Positions 1 to 9,629 of a stretch of 64,000 bases of DNA are shown piece by piece. A model generated the notes under the pieces. The model did no database searches and was not told the origin of the DNA. It was given only the letters and a program-made list of their open reading frames with translations. The first letter of the stretch is position 1, and each line of letters opens with the position of its first letter. The position numbers and the translations under genes are program-made. Source of the stretch: Bacillus sp. SM2101. GTDB taxonomy: Bacteria; Bacillota; Bacilli; Bacillales; SM2101. The stretch covers positions 184,239 through 248,238 of the forward strand of contig NZ_JAEUFG010000005.1 in NCBI RefSeq assembly GCF_018588585.1. Reading direction: 5' to 3'.

Positions 1-112
1 CGTATTAAGAAATAAACTCGTACATGACTGACAATATAAAATCACTTTTTTGGTACTAATTTGATAGCAATAGTAACAAATTTTACGAAAAAAGCCTTAA
101 ATAAACAAAATG
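1..112 (-). repeat. Dispersed intergenic repeat, shortened copy
   Basis: Read on the minus strand, positions 112 to 70 give block A of the repeat family described in the findings (GGCTTTTTTCGTAAAATTTG and onward), and the end near position 25 gives the block B tail (GTACGAGTTTATTTCTT). The middle is shorter than in the copies near 1.9 kb and 60 kb, so this is probably an internally deleted copy. No coding potential is seen. Confidence 0.5.
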
Positions 113-583
113 ATTACCTATTAGATCGAAATTCGACTAGCAATCTGTCAAATATTTTAATATTATACCATTATTATAAACATACCTCATACGTAAGAAA
201 ACATGCTAAGGCACGGAGGGTTCTCAGTCTGTAGACCTATTGTTTGTCTTAACAAAAGGCTCCATGAATTGTTGTTTATTACACTAAGGAGTTAGCACGA
301 TACTGTAAATCACACTTAGAAAGACAAAAAAAGAGGAATTTCAAACCTCAAAATCACTGTTGTAGTCGGACATAATAGCAGGTGCAATAGGATTGCTCAT
401 AAAGCAAGAACAGTGCATGTGGAAGAAATTGATACTGCAATAGGTAAGCTTACTACATAGAACAGTAGATGAAAGCTTAAAGCAACGTGTTTTTGACATT
501 GGATAACCGAATAGACAAACACTAATTTCAACGTGTCAAAAAGTCTAATTACTAGCTGTAGAGATGTTAAGGAATACATAATA
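113..583. other. Gene-poor stretch
   Basis: No open frame here has a convincing start with a ribosome binding site. A short open frame on the minus strand at 397-579 has no recognisable product. I see nothing functional apart from the terminator hairpin that follows. Confidence 0.5.
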
Positions 584-605
584 AAAGACCTCTAAATTTA
601 GAGGT
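584..605 (-). terminator. Rho-independent terminator of the VOC gene
   Basis: ACCTCT and AGAGGT arms flank AAATTT. On the minus strand the hairpin is followed by CTTTTATTA. It sits just past the stop codon of the minus-strand VOC gene. Confidence 0.6.
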
Positions 606-611
606 TAAAGT

Positions 612-1007
612 TCAAGGAGCTACTAATTCGACCTTAATTCTGTCTGGGTCTTCAAAAAAAACTGCATAATAATTTTCCCCTCCTGCGAAGGGATGTTTAT
701 CAGTATAAAGGATTTTAACACCCTTTTCTGTTAACTTTCTTGTCATATCGTCAACTTGTTGCCGTGAACTTGCATGGAAAGCCAAATGATTTAAACCTAC
801 CCTGCTTCTATGATAGGTTATGTCCAAAAACCTTTCATCAGTTTGAACGAAAATAATGTATGTGTCTCCAATTTTCCAACTTCGACCACTTTCCCACTCC
901 TGAAAAGGTTCATATCCTAATTCTTCTAATAACCAACCCCAAAAGGCAACTGAACTCTTCAAATCAGTAACATTTATTTCAATATGATGTATAAGCCCTT
1001 GTGACAA
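612..1007 (-). CDS. VOC family (glyoxalase/bleomycin-resistance-like) protein
   Basis: A 131-residue single-domain cytoplasmic protein of the vicinal oxygen chelate superfamily. It opens with IHHIEINVTDLKSSVAFW, the usual first beta strand and helix with a metal-type His, and has LNHLAFHA in the middle and FFEDPDRIKVELV at the end, the standard closing motif of the fold. The TTG start is chosen because GGAGGGTG lies 4 bases upstream. It stands alone with its own terminator. Members include isomerases, dioxygenases and antibiotic-binding proteins; the substrate cannot be told from sequence. Confidence 0.8.
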   Translation of the reverse strand: MSQGLIHHIEINVTDLKSSVAFWGWLLEELGYEPFQEWESGRSWKIGDTYIIFVQTDERFLDITYHRSRVGLNHLAFHASSRQQVDDMTRKLTEKGVKILYTDKHPFAGGENYYAVFFEDPDRIKVELVAP

Positions 1008-1586
1008 TTGACACCCTCCTTATCTCTACTTTTTCACACAATTATTTTATCAGATCATTCCAGACTTACAATTATTTATCCTAAAAACGATAACTTTTTA
1101 GAAACAGCCTTTTTCATTTAATAATGAGCTCAATTGTAATTTTTTTACTGCCCTTACTGACTCTCGATAGCAACAAATTTTGCGGAAAAACCTTACAAAA
1201 AGAGCACATCAAAGTCAGCTTGATTAAACAAATCACCACCCTCGCCTAATGCAAACTTATAGTAGCACGGCACGTTACCCATCACTATTTTTATCATGCT
1301 AATTTTGCCATTTAATTTTATCTTTCGTTTTAAATTTACCAACGGCATTGTAGTTCGTGATACCATTTCACCTTTAAAGCATTGGCAAACCCTATAAATA
1401 TTTCCTTGATCGAGATATGAAATTTCAGTTAATTAAGCAACAAAGAATAAGAAAAGACCCTTGTAGATTATGAAAAATTTCTCGATAAAAATAGTTGAAT
1501 GACCCAAGCAATATTACCTAGGTTGCATATGTTATTTTTAACGAGGCAATTAGGCCTCATTAATTATCCTATAAGGAGGGTTATAA
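1008..1586. other. Gene-poor stretch with remnants
   Basis: Holds a block A fragment of the dispersed repeat on the minus strand at about 1150-1205 (CGCAAAATTTGTTGCTATC) and a startless open frame at 1193-1432. No intact gene is seen before the sporulation peptide at 1587. Confidence 0.45.
1193..1432 (-). pseudogene. Startless gene remnant
   Basis: An open frame of 79 codons on the minus strand bounded by stops, with no start codon at its beginning. It includes YRVCQCFKGEMVSRTTMPL and FALGEGGDLFNQADFDVLFL. The residue composition looks protein-like, but I do not recognise the family. It overlaps a repeat fragment at its 3' end. Best read as the truncated tail of a lost gene; it could be chance. 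Confidence 0.25.
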
Positions 1587-1688
1587 GTGGCAGAATATGG
1601 CGGTGGCGGTATTTTTGCATTAGTAGTCGTGTTGTTCATTTTATTAATCATAATTGGTTGTGCTTGTGTAGGCCGTTTTGGTTATTAA
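1587..1688 (+). CDS. YjcZ/SscA-type small sporulation peptide
   Basis: A 33-residue peptide starting at GTG with GGAGGG 6 bases upstream. The sequence is a short polar Gly-rich head (AEYGGGGIF), one hydrophobic membrane segment (ALVVVLFILLIIIGCACVG) and a Tyr-terminal tail. This matches the YjcZ family of tiny membrane peptides that are abundant in Bacillaceae and linked to sporulation and spore coat assembly. A strong terminator follows at once, so it is a single-gene transcript. The exact role is not known from sequence. Confidence 0.82.
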   Translation: MAEYGGGGIFALVVVLFILLIIIGCACVGRFGY

Positions 1689-1739
1689 TATGCACGCTGA
1701 GATCTCTCACCACAATTGATTTAAAGCTTAAAAAACACT

Positions 1740-1776
1740 CTCTTGGTCACCAATTAATGGAACCAAGAGTTTTTTT
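1740..1776 (+). terminator. Rho-independent terminator
   Basis: Perfect 8-bp stem CTCTTGGT/ACCAAGAG (1740-1747 and 1762-1769) followed by a run of eight T residues. It ends the YjcZ-type transcript. Confidence 0.85.
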
Positions 1777-1777
1777 A

Positions 1778-2326
1778 TACGGGTCTTTTATGATTGCTTA
1801 AAATCTTGCTGAGATATTAGAACTTACACATCACATTTAGTGTTCGTAGCATCTTTTCTCCTTTTACAAATATTGAGATCTCATAAAACTAATCATACTG
1901 TTCATTTTTAAGTAAGGCTGTTTTTGCATCAGAAATAAACACGTACTTAACCAGAGTTCGTGGCATCTTTGCTTCTTCTGTACAACGATGACTAACAATA
2001 TAAATCACCATTTTGAAACTACTTTAATAACAATAGCAACAAAGTTTACGAGAATACTTTTATAAAAACTGCTTGCACAATAGGTTTTGCACAATTAATT
2101 GTAACACTTGCACAATTGTAGTTTCGTGGCTTTTGTACTTCACTTCACGATGATAATCCTAATAAAATAACAACAAGGGATAATCTGAGCAATTTTGATG
2201 AAATTTTCTTTATTTTTCACTAGAAAAATTACACAAACGTAAATGAGGATTTGCTAAAATAATAGTAAGCTTATCATCTTTGTTAAACAACTTGATCTTT
2301 ATTAGATTGTAAAGGAGGATAAGAGT
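1778..2326. other. Repeat-filled stretch upstream of formate dehydrogenase
   Basis: On the minus strand, 2065-2005 is block A (CGTAAACTTTGTTGCTATTG) and 2000-1925 is block B (AAGATGCCACGAACTCTGG) of the dispersed repeat. Another block B fragment lies at 1860-1826 (AAGATGCTACGAACAC). The remaining sequence before 2327 holds the formate dehydrogenase leader, ending in its AAAGGAGG ribosome binding site. No gene is seen. Confidence 0.5.
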
Positions 2327-4387
2327 ATGGAAGAGGCTAAAAAGGTTAAAACAATATGTGGCTATTGTGGCACAGGTTGTGGACTTGTTTTAGAAGTAAA
2401 CGATAATAAAATTACTAGAATACGTGGTGATAAAGAAGCTCCTGTGAATAAAGGACAAACTTGTATTAAGGGAGCTTTTGCATATAACTATGTGCATTCA
2501 CCTTCAAGATTAACATCCCCACTCATTCGTAAAGCAGGAAAACTAATACCAACTAGCTGGGAAGACGCTTTATCTTTCATAGCTAACAAATTAACGCACA
2601 TTAAAAATAATTGGGGTACAGATGCAATAACAATGTTTGCATGTTCTCGTTCAACAAACGAAACAAACTACATTACTCAAAAATTCATGAGAGCCGCAAT
2701 TGGAAATAATCATATTGATGGGTGTAACCGTACTTGACACGCTCCTAGCGTCGCCGGTCTGGCGACTATACTTGGAAGCGGTTTCCCTACCAATAGATTA
2801 GAAGATTTTGATAAGACAGATGTCCTTTTATTAATGGGATCGAATACAACCGAGGCCCATCCAATTATTGCTAACCGCATGAAAAAGGCTGTAAAAAAAG
2901 GGCTAAAGATCATTGTAATTGACCCACGGGAAATAGATATGGTTAAATTTGCTGATGAACATTTACAAATTAATGTTGGTTCTGACATCGCGCTAATGAA
3001 CGCATTCATTCACGTTATATTGAAAGAACAGCTGTATGATGACAACTTTATATCGCGCGTTACTCATGGTATTAATGACCTTCAACAGCAGGTAGCAAAA
3101 TATACTCCTGAATTTGCTGCAGCAATCACCGGTTTGCAGCCAGAACAAATAGTAAAAGTCGCAAGACAGTATGCAAATGCACAAAATGCAATGATTGCAT
3201 ACACCCTTGGCATTACTGAACATCATAGTGGTGTCAATAATGTATTCGATATAGCAAACTTAGCCTTATTAACTGGTCATATCGGTAAAGAAGGAAATGG
3301 CATTATGCCACTAAGGGGACAAAACAACGTTCAAGGTGCAGGCGACATGGGATGCCTACCTAATCAACTACCTGGCGGTTTCAAGGTGAGCAGTCAGGTG
3401 CATAGAGAAATGTTTGAAAAAGAGTGGCAAGTGTCAATAAACCCCCATGCCGGAGATACCCAAACGAGAACTTTTGAAAAAATGGAAAGTGGCGAAGTAA
3501 AGGCATTATACGTAATCGGCGAAAATCCTCTGATGGCGGATGTCCATATGTCACATACGAAAAAACTTTTGGAAAAGCTTGATCTATTAATTGTGCAAGA
3601 TATATTTCTTACTGAAACAGCTGAATTAGCTGACGTTGTTCTACCAGCACGTTCTTGGAGCGAGGTAGAGGGTACGTTTACGAACACAGATCGTAGAGTT
3701 CAGCGTGTAAGGAAAGCGATAGAGCCAAACCCTAACACAAGAGAAGATTGGGATATTTTATGTGACCTATCTACGAGATTAGGCTACCCTATGAAGTATC
3801 AGTCTAGTGAAGAAATTTGGAATGAAGTACGTAATCTAGCTCAAGAAATGTACGGTGGAATGCCGTATGAACGACTTGATCGAGAGAATGGGCTTCACTA
3901 CCCTTGCCCAACAGAGGATCACCCGGGTACATTATATTTACACGATCGGTTTCATACTACTGAATTTACTAGCGAAAAAACATCATTTGTTCCTGTCTCA
4001 TATACAGCACCATTAGAATTACCAGATGAGGAATACCCTTTTACCCTTACGACTGGAAGAAGGTATGAATCGTATAACACACATACGCAAACCAAATTCT
4101 ACGCTGATGGAGTTAAAATAAAGCAAACAGAAGAGACAATTGATATGCACCCTGACGATGCGGTAAAAATTGGTGTGGATGATGGGGAACTTGTCAAAGT
4201 AAGCTCACGTAGAGGAAGTGTCAAAGTGAAAACAAAGCTTACAAATAAAATGGTCCCTGGGCTTGTCTTTATGAGCTTTCATTGGTCTGAAGTTCCGACA
4301 AATATGTTGACACTTAACGAATATGATCCCATCTCTGGGACTGCAGAATTTAAATCATGTGCCATCAAGATTGAGAAAATAACTTAA
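2327..4387 (+). CDS. fdhF: Selenocysteine-containing formate dehydrogenase, catalytic subunit
   Basis: A 686-residue molybdopterin oxidoreductase read through an in-frame TGA at 2735-2737 (residue 137). It should oxidise formate to CO2. An N-terminal [4Fe-4S] site is formed by Cys11, Cys14, Cys18 and Cys46, with the conserved Lys48 next to it. The TGA sits in DGCNRT-U-HAPSVAGL, which aligns with the Sec-His active site of E. coli FdhF, and Arg330 lies in PLRGQNNVQGAGDMG. The C-terminal third is the molybdopterin dinucleotide-binding domain. Reading frame and homology continue unbroken past the TGA. Length fits FdhF (715) and not the long Bacillus YrhE-type enzymes. The start follows AAGGAGG. 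No fdhD, partner subunit or selenium genes are in the window, so these must be elsewhere. Confidence 0.93.
2735..2766 (+). promoter_or_regulatory. Sec UGA codon and bacterial SECIS hairpin
   Basis: The UGA is followed by 18 bases and then a GGUCU loop (2756-2760) closed by a perfect 6-bp stem GUCGCC/GGCGAC (2750-2755 and 2761-2766). The loop sequence and its 18-base distance match what I recall of the E. coli fdhF SECIS that binds SelB. The hairpin lies inside the coding sequence, as bacterial SECIS elements do. Confidence 0.88.
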
Positions 4388-4470
4388 CATGTCCTATCTT
4401 GACATCAATACAACGTATAATTTTGAAATGGCTTTGCTACTACACTCTTCGGAAAAATCAATATAGAGCT

Positions 4471-4511
4471 AAAAAAGCTGCTATCAAAATAAGTTTTGAT
4501 AGCAGCTTTAT
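4471..4511. terminator. Bidirectional terminator
   Basis: A perfect 16-bp stem (4474-4489 with 4494-4509, loop TAAG). On the minus strand it is followed by TTTTTT, serving the VWA gene; on the plus strand it ends the formate dehydrogenase transcript. Confidence 0.8.
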
Positions 4512-4633
4512 AAATTTGAGCAATAGAAGTATGATCGATTTAATGATCAAGTAAAATAGATCCTTGAAGAAATGTTGGTCAACCTCTCCTCCTTAACACC
4601 GTGAAAAGCTTTGGGCTCAAATTGAACGATACA

Positions 4634-6139
4634 TCATTTTTCTCCAGCTTCAATCGCCATCGCATCCTTTACCATATGAACAAATTCAAACTCCTTCTCA
4701 GTATTAGCATTTTGTTCTGCTACTTCCAGAACATGATTAAATGTCCCTTCCTTTGCCCAATAGCTACCTCGTAATATCTCTGCAAATTCTGCAACTGCAG
4801 CAATAAAGTTAAAATCTGTTCCAGCATCTCCTGTTATAGATAAAGGTTTAGTGATTTCATTTATTTCGTTAAGTTCCACATCAGTATACCTAAGGTGAAC
4901 GTCTCCAATATTATTTGGATTTTCCGTTTTCAATTTCAGTTCATATAGTGCTGTTACAGTATGACCTGCACCTATCTCACCACCATCAACTGTATCGTTC
5001 CGAAAATCTTCATCATCCACGTACCGATTTTCATAGCCTATTAACCTGTATCGGTCCACTGTCTCGGGGTTAAATTCCACCTGAACCTTCATATCTTTTG
5101 CAATTGTATATATTGTACCAGTTAACTCTTCCATGAAGATGCGACGAGCTTCTGAAAACGTATCAATATATGCATAATTTCCGTCACCTCGATCAGCAAG
5201 CTGTTCCATTAACACATCATTATAATTTCCCATACCAAAACCAAACGTACTCAATGTAATGTCTTTCTTGGCATATGATTTAATTTGTTCTAATATGCCA
5301 TTAGCACTTGTCTCACCCACATTTGCTACTCCATCAGAACAAAGGATAACACGATTAACTGCACCAGGATGAAAGTTTTCTCTTGCCATTTCATATGCCA
5401 TTCTCAACCCATCCTCAACATTTGTCGATCCTTCTGGCCCAAGTTCATTTATAGCTCGTTCAATAGCCGTTATGTTATCTAGGGAGCTCGGTTGTAATAC
5501 CACTCGTGCATTTGATCCATAAGTAACAATACTCACTTTATCTTCAGGCTTTAACTGACTTAACAGTAAATGCAAACTTTTTTTAACAAGCTCTAACCTG
5601 CCTTCTTGTTCCATAGACCCAGATACATCAATGACGAATGTTAAGTGTGCTGGTTTTCTATCATTCACATTGATTTCTCTTCCTTTAATATCAACCCTCA
5701 TCAGTTTATAGCCTTTACCAAACGGTGAAATTGACCCATCGACACGGACTGAAAATGTCTCTTTTTCTGGTGGAGAAACATTTGATTCGAAATAATTAAC
5801 AAATTCTTCAACTCTTACAGCATCATTCGGTGGCATCGTTCCTCTTGATAAATAATTCCTTACTACACTATAAGACCCTGTATCTACATCAACAGCAAAA
5901 GTAGAAAGTGAATCATCTTCAGTTGAAACGAACGGATTTGTACCGTAATGTTCAAAATACATAGCATCATAAGTAGCACCATTTGGAAGAGAATTTTCTA
6001 TACTAACTGGAGTAGCTTGATCGTATGAAAGACTTGAATCAGTTTTAGCTTCGTTACTTTCGACTGCTCCAGAATCTTCCTTCCCCCCACATGAAGCAAG
6101 TATTAACATACATACTAAAAGGACAAGTATTTTTCTCAT
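4634..6139 (-). CDS. Lipoprotein with von Willebrand factor A domain (YfbK-like)
   Basis: A 501-residue surface lipoprotein. The ATG at 6139 is chosen because GAGGGGGG lies 8 bases upstream. The signal peptide ends in the lipobox LASC-GG. A VWA N-terminal domain follows (NPFVSTEDDSLSTFAVDVDT) with the typical EEFVNYF segment, then the VWA domain with the MIDAS motif DVSGSM and later SDGVANVGE. The C-terminal part is the DUF3520-type region common in the YfbK family. VWA domains bind metal and protein ligands. It is a single gene; no MoxR ATPase, often linked to VWA genes, is nearby. Function is unknown. Confidence 0.85.
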   Translation of the reverse strand: MRKILVLLVCMLILASCGGKEDSGAVESNEAKTDSSLSYDQATPVSIENSLPNGATYDAMYFEHYGTNPFVSTEDDSLSTFAVDVDTGSYSVVRNYLSRGTMPPNDAVRVEEFVNYFESNVSPPEKETFSVRVDGSISPFGKGYKLMRVDIKGREINVNDRKPAHLTFVIDVSGSMEQEGRLELVKKSLHLLLSQLKPEDKVSIVTYGSNARVVLQPSSLDNITAIERAINELGPEGSTNVEDGLRMAYEMARENFHPGAVNRVILCSDGVANVGETSANGILEQIKSYAKKDITLSTFGFGMGNYNDVLMEQLADRGDGNYAYIDTFSEARRIFMEELTGTIYTIAKDMKVQVEFNPETVDRYRLIGYENRYVDDEDFRNDTVDGGEIGAGHTVTALYELKLKTENPNNIGDVHLRYTDVELNEINEITKPLSITGDAGTDFNFIAAVAEFAEILRGSYWAKEGTFNHVLEVAEQNANTEKEFEFVHMVKDAMAIEAGEK

Positions 6140-6307
6140 TATTTTGACCCCCCTCAACCAATAAGACGAATGAATGAAATTATTTGTTACAGTGTTTAAT
6201 ACTATAAATGCACTTTTTTGGTAACTAATTCTATAGATTTGTTATAATGTGATGTACAATATTTTTTTCATTTGTACTTGAATTGCCGTCTAAAGGAGGG
6301 GAGATAA

Positions 6308-6706
6308 ATGCCATTCAATAATTTCAACAATGGTTTTGAGCAAGGCTTTGAGTTATTTCAAATCATACCTTATATAGTCATATTTGGGTTTATAATGACC
6401 TTTGGAATTTTTATTTTTGTAGCAATAACGGGTATAAAACAATGGAATCATAATAATAATCAACCAGTCTTAACTGTTAATGCGATTGTCGTGACAAAGA
6501 GAATGAATGTTAGGAGACGTACTAACCACCATAATGACCACCCTACTACTAGGTCTAGTACAACGTATTATGCTACCTTTGAAGTTGAAAGTGGTGATCG
6601 CATGGAGCTACAAGTTAGCGGCAAAGAATATGGCACACTTGTCGAAGGCGATCAAGGAAAATTGACCTTTCAGGGGAGTAGATATAAAGGATTTACACGA
6701 TCTTAA
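6308..6706 (+). CDS. DUF2500 family membrane protein
   Basis: A 132-residue protein with one N-terminal membrane helix (IIPYIVIFGFIMTFGIFIFV) after a short Asn/Phe-rich head. A conserved soluble domain follows, beginning at PVLTVNAIVVTKRMNV and ending in LTFQGSRYKGFTR, which is diagnostic of DUF2500. The middle is a His/Arg/Thr-rich linker. The start follows GGAGGGG. The gene stands alone, divergent from the VWA lipoprotein. The role of DUF2500 is unknown. Confidence 0.82.
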   Translation: MPFNNFNNGFEQGFELFQIIPYIVIFGFIMTFGIFIFVAITGIKQWNHNNNQPVLTVNAIVVTKRMNVRRRTNHHNDHPTTRSSTTYYATFEVESGDRMELQVSGKEYGTLVEGDQGKLTFQGSRYKGFTRS

Positions 6707-6828
6707 CTGAAACTTTTGCAAAATCGTTACTTGATACTACAGCAATATGTATTTGTATCATTTTTGATCGACGGCATAAACATGGGGTATCTTCACGGGG
6801 GAAACTGTTCTTATTAAATAAACTTACA

Positions 6829-6861
6829 AAAAAAACCCGAAGTGTAGCTTACACTTCGGGT
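6829..6861 (-). terminator. Terminator of the cold-shock gene
   Basis: A perfect 12-bp stem ACCCGAAGTGTA/TACACTTCGGGT (6835-6846 and 6850-6861) followed by TTTTTTT on the minus strand. Confidence 0.9.
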
Positions 6862-6884
6862 TTAGTTTATTTATTTTGTTCCTA

Positions 6885-7088
6885 TTACAGCTTTACAACG
6901 TTTTCAGCTTGAGGGCCACGGTTACCTTCAACGATATCAAATTGAACTTCTTGTCCCTCTTCTAAAGTTTTAAAGCCTTCACCAGTAATTGCACTAAAAT
7001 GTACAAATACATCGTTGCCGTCATTAGCTTCGATAAATCCAAAGCCTTTCTCAGCATTAAACCATTTTACTTTACCAGTTGTTTGCAT
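6885..7088 (-). CDS. cspD: Cold-shock protein (CspD-like)
   Basis: A 67-residue OB-fold protein that binds single-stranded RNA and DNA and acts as an RNA chaperone. RNP1 (KGFGFIE) and RNP2 (VFVHF) are intact, and the GKVKWFN start and [13 protein letters not shown] end match Bacillus CspD more closely than CspB. The ATG follows TTGGAGG. The upstream region carries a large inverted repeat. Assignment to the Csp family is certain; the paralog letter is less so. Confidence 0.93.
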   Translation of the reverse strand: MQTTGKVKWFNAEKGFGFIEANDGNDVFVHFSAITGEGFKTLEEGQEVQFDIVEGNRGPQAENVVKL

Positions 7089-7121
7089 AATAATACCTCC
7101 AAAATTTAATAATATGCTTCA

Positions 7122-7185
7122 TTATCACTTCTATACAAAATAAAAAATTCACATATTATAAAAAGTACCAATGTTGAAGTGATAA
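7122..7185 (-). promoter_or_regulatory. Inverted repeat around the cspD promoter/leader
   Basis: TTATCACTTC (7185-7176 on the minus strand) and GAAGTGATAA (7131-7122) are perfect 10-base arms flanking an AT-rich 44-base spacer with a TATAAT box. Either the arms are operator half-sites or, if the transcript starts upstream, they form a leader stem. Cold-shock genes often have structured leaders; which applies is inference. Confidence 0.4.
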
Positions 7186-7672
7186 CTCTTTATAATACAT
7201 GAATTATTTACTCCATTAACTATATTTATACATAATTTGACCTAAATTACTTTTATATAAGATTACTAGCACAAATTAACATTCCTTCATCTAAAACAAT
7301 GAAAGCCCTACCTCTCTTTCATCCTTGTGACTCCGATGATCACGCCAGTGAATTAGAAAAATTCAAATATAGACTGGCATTATATAAAACTTGATAACAA
7401 ACGTTCGATGCTAAAGCACCTAAGTCATTATAACATATTCATGTAAATTATCAATATGTTTATTGATTTATATTGGAAAAAATTTATATTACCGTATTTT
7501 TTTAGTTGAATTTAATATCTTTCAACTGGTAATAATATACTGAGTTGTTTACCTTAATAGGCATTTAATAATGAATTTATAGTTGTATTAATTAATGAGT
7601 AGTGCTATTCTAAATGCTTATCGGTTTTAGCTTGTCAGAATTGTACTTAATAAAGTAAGGAGACATTAATTT
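7186..7672. other. Gene-poor AT-rich stretch
   Basis: I see no gene. The left part is the upstream region of cspD; the right part holds the AAGGAG ribosome binding site of the GNAT gene. Nothing else stands out. Confidence 0.45.
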
Positions 7673-8263
7673 ATGAATTGGTATGAAAAATTAAACCAAT
7701 ACTTTCCTATTGAAGAAATGAAGTCTAAGGAGCATATGGAAGCTTTATTAAAAGAAAAGAGTAATATTTATTTCAAAGATGAAGGACTTCATCACGTCTT
7801 GATGTATGTCGAAACAGAAGAGTTCATCATGATCGATTATTTATTTGTCTCAAAAAATGCGCGAGGTCAAGGATTAGGGAATAAGCTTATTGACAAAATG
7901 AAGCAGCAAAATAAGCCAATATTACTAGAAGTTGAACCTCTTGATTATGAAGATACAGATACAGAAAAACGCTTTCGATTTTATAAACGCGAAGGCTTTA
8001 CACATGCCAAAAACATTACTTATCGCCGTCGGTCATTAGCAACTGAAAAAGTAAATGAGATGGAAATTCTATATTGGACGCCTCATAACGAAACCGAAAA
8101 AGACGTTGAACAAACGATATTCCGCAGTATGAAAAAAACGTATGAGCACATTCATACATATAAAGACGAAAAGTTTTACGGTCAGTCATATCAACCAGTT
8201 GAAGAGGTACTAACCTTTCAACATGATAATAATGAATCTAATAACTCTCATCCAAATTTATAG
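7673..8263 (+). CDS. GNAT family N-acetyltransferase
   Basis: A 196-residue soluble protein. The acetyl-CoA binding loop is ARGQGLGNKLID (Q/RxxGxG/A pattern) after the beta strand MIDYLFVSKN, and the LLEVEP and RFRFYKREGF segments complete the GNAT core in the first 120 residues. The C-terminal 70 residues (IFRSMKKTYEHIHTY onward) are an extension that I cannot assign. The start follows AAGGAGAC. It is monocistronic. The acetyl acceptor is unknown. Confidence 0.82.
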   Translation: MNWYEKLNQYFPIEEMKSKEHMEALLKEKSNIYFKDEGLHHVLMYVETEEFIMIDYLFVSKNARGQGLGNKLIDKMKQQNKPILLEVEPLDYEDTDTEKRFRFYKREGFTHAKNITYRRRSLATEKVNEMEILYWTPHNETEKDVEQTIFRSMKKTYEHIHTYKDEKFYGQSYQPVEEVLTFQHDNNESNNSHPNL

Positions 8264-8313
8264 TTGATTTGTTCTAGGTTATCGTAGTCACAAGGTTCTC
8301 GTAAGACATCGAC

Positions 8314-8339
8314 TAAGTTGATTTACATCAATCAACTTA
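8314..8339. terminator. Hairpin between convergent genes
   Basis: A perfect 10-bp stem TAAGTTGATT/AATCAACTTA with a 6-base loop, overlapping the stop of the C39 peptidase gene. There is no strong T-run, so it is a weak terminator candidate. Confidence 0.4.
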
Positions 8340-9131
8340 ATAAAAACTATGGTGAGCAACAGGATTTAATTTAAGGGCTAGCGTAATAGCTTGACTTCCT
8401 AGTTGCTTCCAACCACTAAAAAAGTCTTCACGATTTAGTTTTCTATTTTTTTCCTCAACAAGAGGGTCATTTACATAAACATACTGACTGTCAAATCCAG
8501 TTAATAGCACAGCATGTTCCTTTTTAGTTATTTTAATCGAGCCTGTAGATGTTTCCCACGTTTCCCAGTATTCTTCTGGTACTACATTAAAAGTACTTGT
8601 TGTAATTACCCATACAGGCACTCCTTTTTTCAAATAATCTTCAATTAATGTAAACGGCTTTCCAGTTAAATTAATAATTTGCCCAGGCATGTAACGATTT
8701 GCTAGGTTCTCAATTGGTTTATTGTACACAGCATAGCCATCATTATCATATGAATACATATCGCCAACAAACCCATCATTCGGGTCTCCGTACAATCCGC
8801 GCTGATAATAAGGTACTTTCGGAATTTTTGCTGCTAATTCCATTTTATCTATTTGAATTCCTGCATATGAAAGTAGCATCGCAAGGCTAGTAACTTCACA
8901 ACCTCTTGGAAGTTCAGGCAACTGCTGAAACAACGGTGCTTCAATGACCTTTTTTGATAATGACTGTAAATCATTTGACTTGTATAACGCTTCATTACTA
9001 ATTTCTGTCGAGTTGCTTCGAAGTGTTTTTGCTAATTCTACTGATAATAGTTGATTTGGTTGATTCATACAACCGCCAATTAACATTACTATAAAGAATA
9101 AACAAATAAGAGTATTAATTTTTTTATACAT
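8337..9131 (-). CDS. yvpB: C39-like cysteine peptidase lipoprotein (YvpB-like)
   Basis: A 264-residue predicted lipoprotein starting at the ATG behind TTTGGAGGTG. The signal peptide ends in the lipobox IGGC-MN. The peptidase C39-like domain begins LPELPRGCEVTSLAMLLSYAG, where the Cys after RG is the nucleophile. The catalytic His lies in KKEHAVLLTGFD and the Asp/Asn in YVYVNDPL. YvpB-type proteins are exported and have no known substrate. The lipoprotein anchor suggests action at the outer face of the membrane. Confidence 0.85.
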   Translation of the reverse strand: MYKKINTLICLFFIVMLIGGCMNQPNQLLSVELAKTLRSNSTEISNEALYKSNDLQSLSKKVIEAPLFQQLPELPRGCEVTSLAMLLSYAGIQIDKMELAAKIPKVPYYQRGLYGDPNDGFVGDMYSYDNDGYAVYNKPIENLANRYMPGQIINLTGKPFTLIEDYLKKGVPVWVITTSTFNVVPEEYWETWETSTGSIKITKKEHAVLLTGFDSQYVYVNDPLVEEKNRKLNREDFFSGWKQLGSQAITLALKLNPVAHHSFY

Positions 9132-9629
9132 AAGTACACCTCCAAAAATGAACCAGTCGAAATCATTCAAACCATTGTTCAAGGTAGAGCATACCTTGTC
9201 TTATTTAAAAACTATAAAAATGATAGAATACTCATCAGCAACTAAAATGTAATTGAAAAAAGCAATAGAGTTTACTAATAAAGCCTATTAAATAAAGAAA
9301 TAAACACGTATAAAAAGTGTTAGTTGCATCTTTTCTTTTATATATCTATGACACTATATAAAAGCCACACCTTGCAGTTCTATTTTGTTTAATAGCAAAA
9401 GTTTTTACGCTTTAGATCCTAGCTCTAAGGAACAAGATTATTAAGCACATTGCTAATTCTCTAGTAATATTACTATGCGCACTGTTTTTTTATTATTATT
9501 TTATGTCCTTATATTTAATTAATGAGAAAGCCTTATCGTCTATTGAACTAAATATTGAAAATTATTCCTTGTAAAATATGCTATTGTTAAGAATAGAGAA
9601 AACCTACTATTTGACATGGAGGATGCCTA
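9132..9629. other. Gene-poor stretch with a repeat copy
   Basis: Apart from a dispersed repeat copy at 9293-9412 and the ribosome binding site of the next gene, I see nothing in this stretch. Confidence 0.45.
9293..9412 (-). repeat. Dispersed intergenic repeat copy
   Basis: On the minus strand, block A is degenerate (AAAAACTTTTGCTATTAAAC) and block B is clear (AAAAGATGCAAC, then ACGTGTTTATTTCTTTA). Order and spacing match the copies at 2.0 and 60 kb. Confidence 0.5.

Noticed and set aside
2710..3226. Open frames on the minus strand inside the formate dehydrogenase gene
   Set aside because: They are shadows of the plus-strand gene, lack ribosome binding sites and show no domain.
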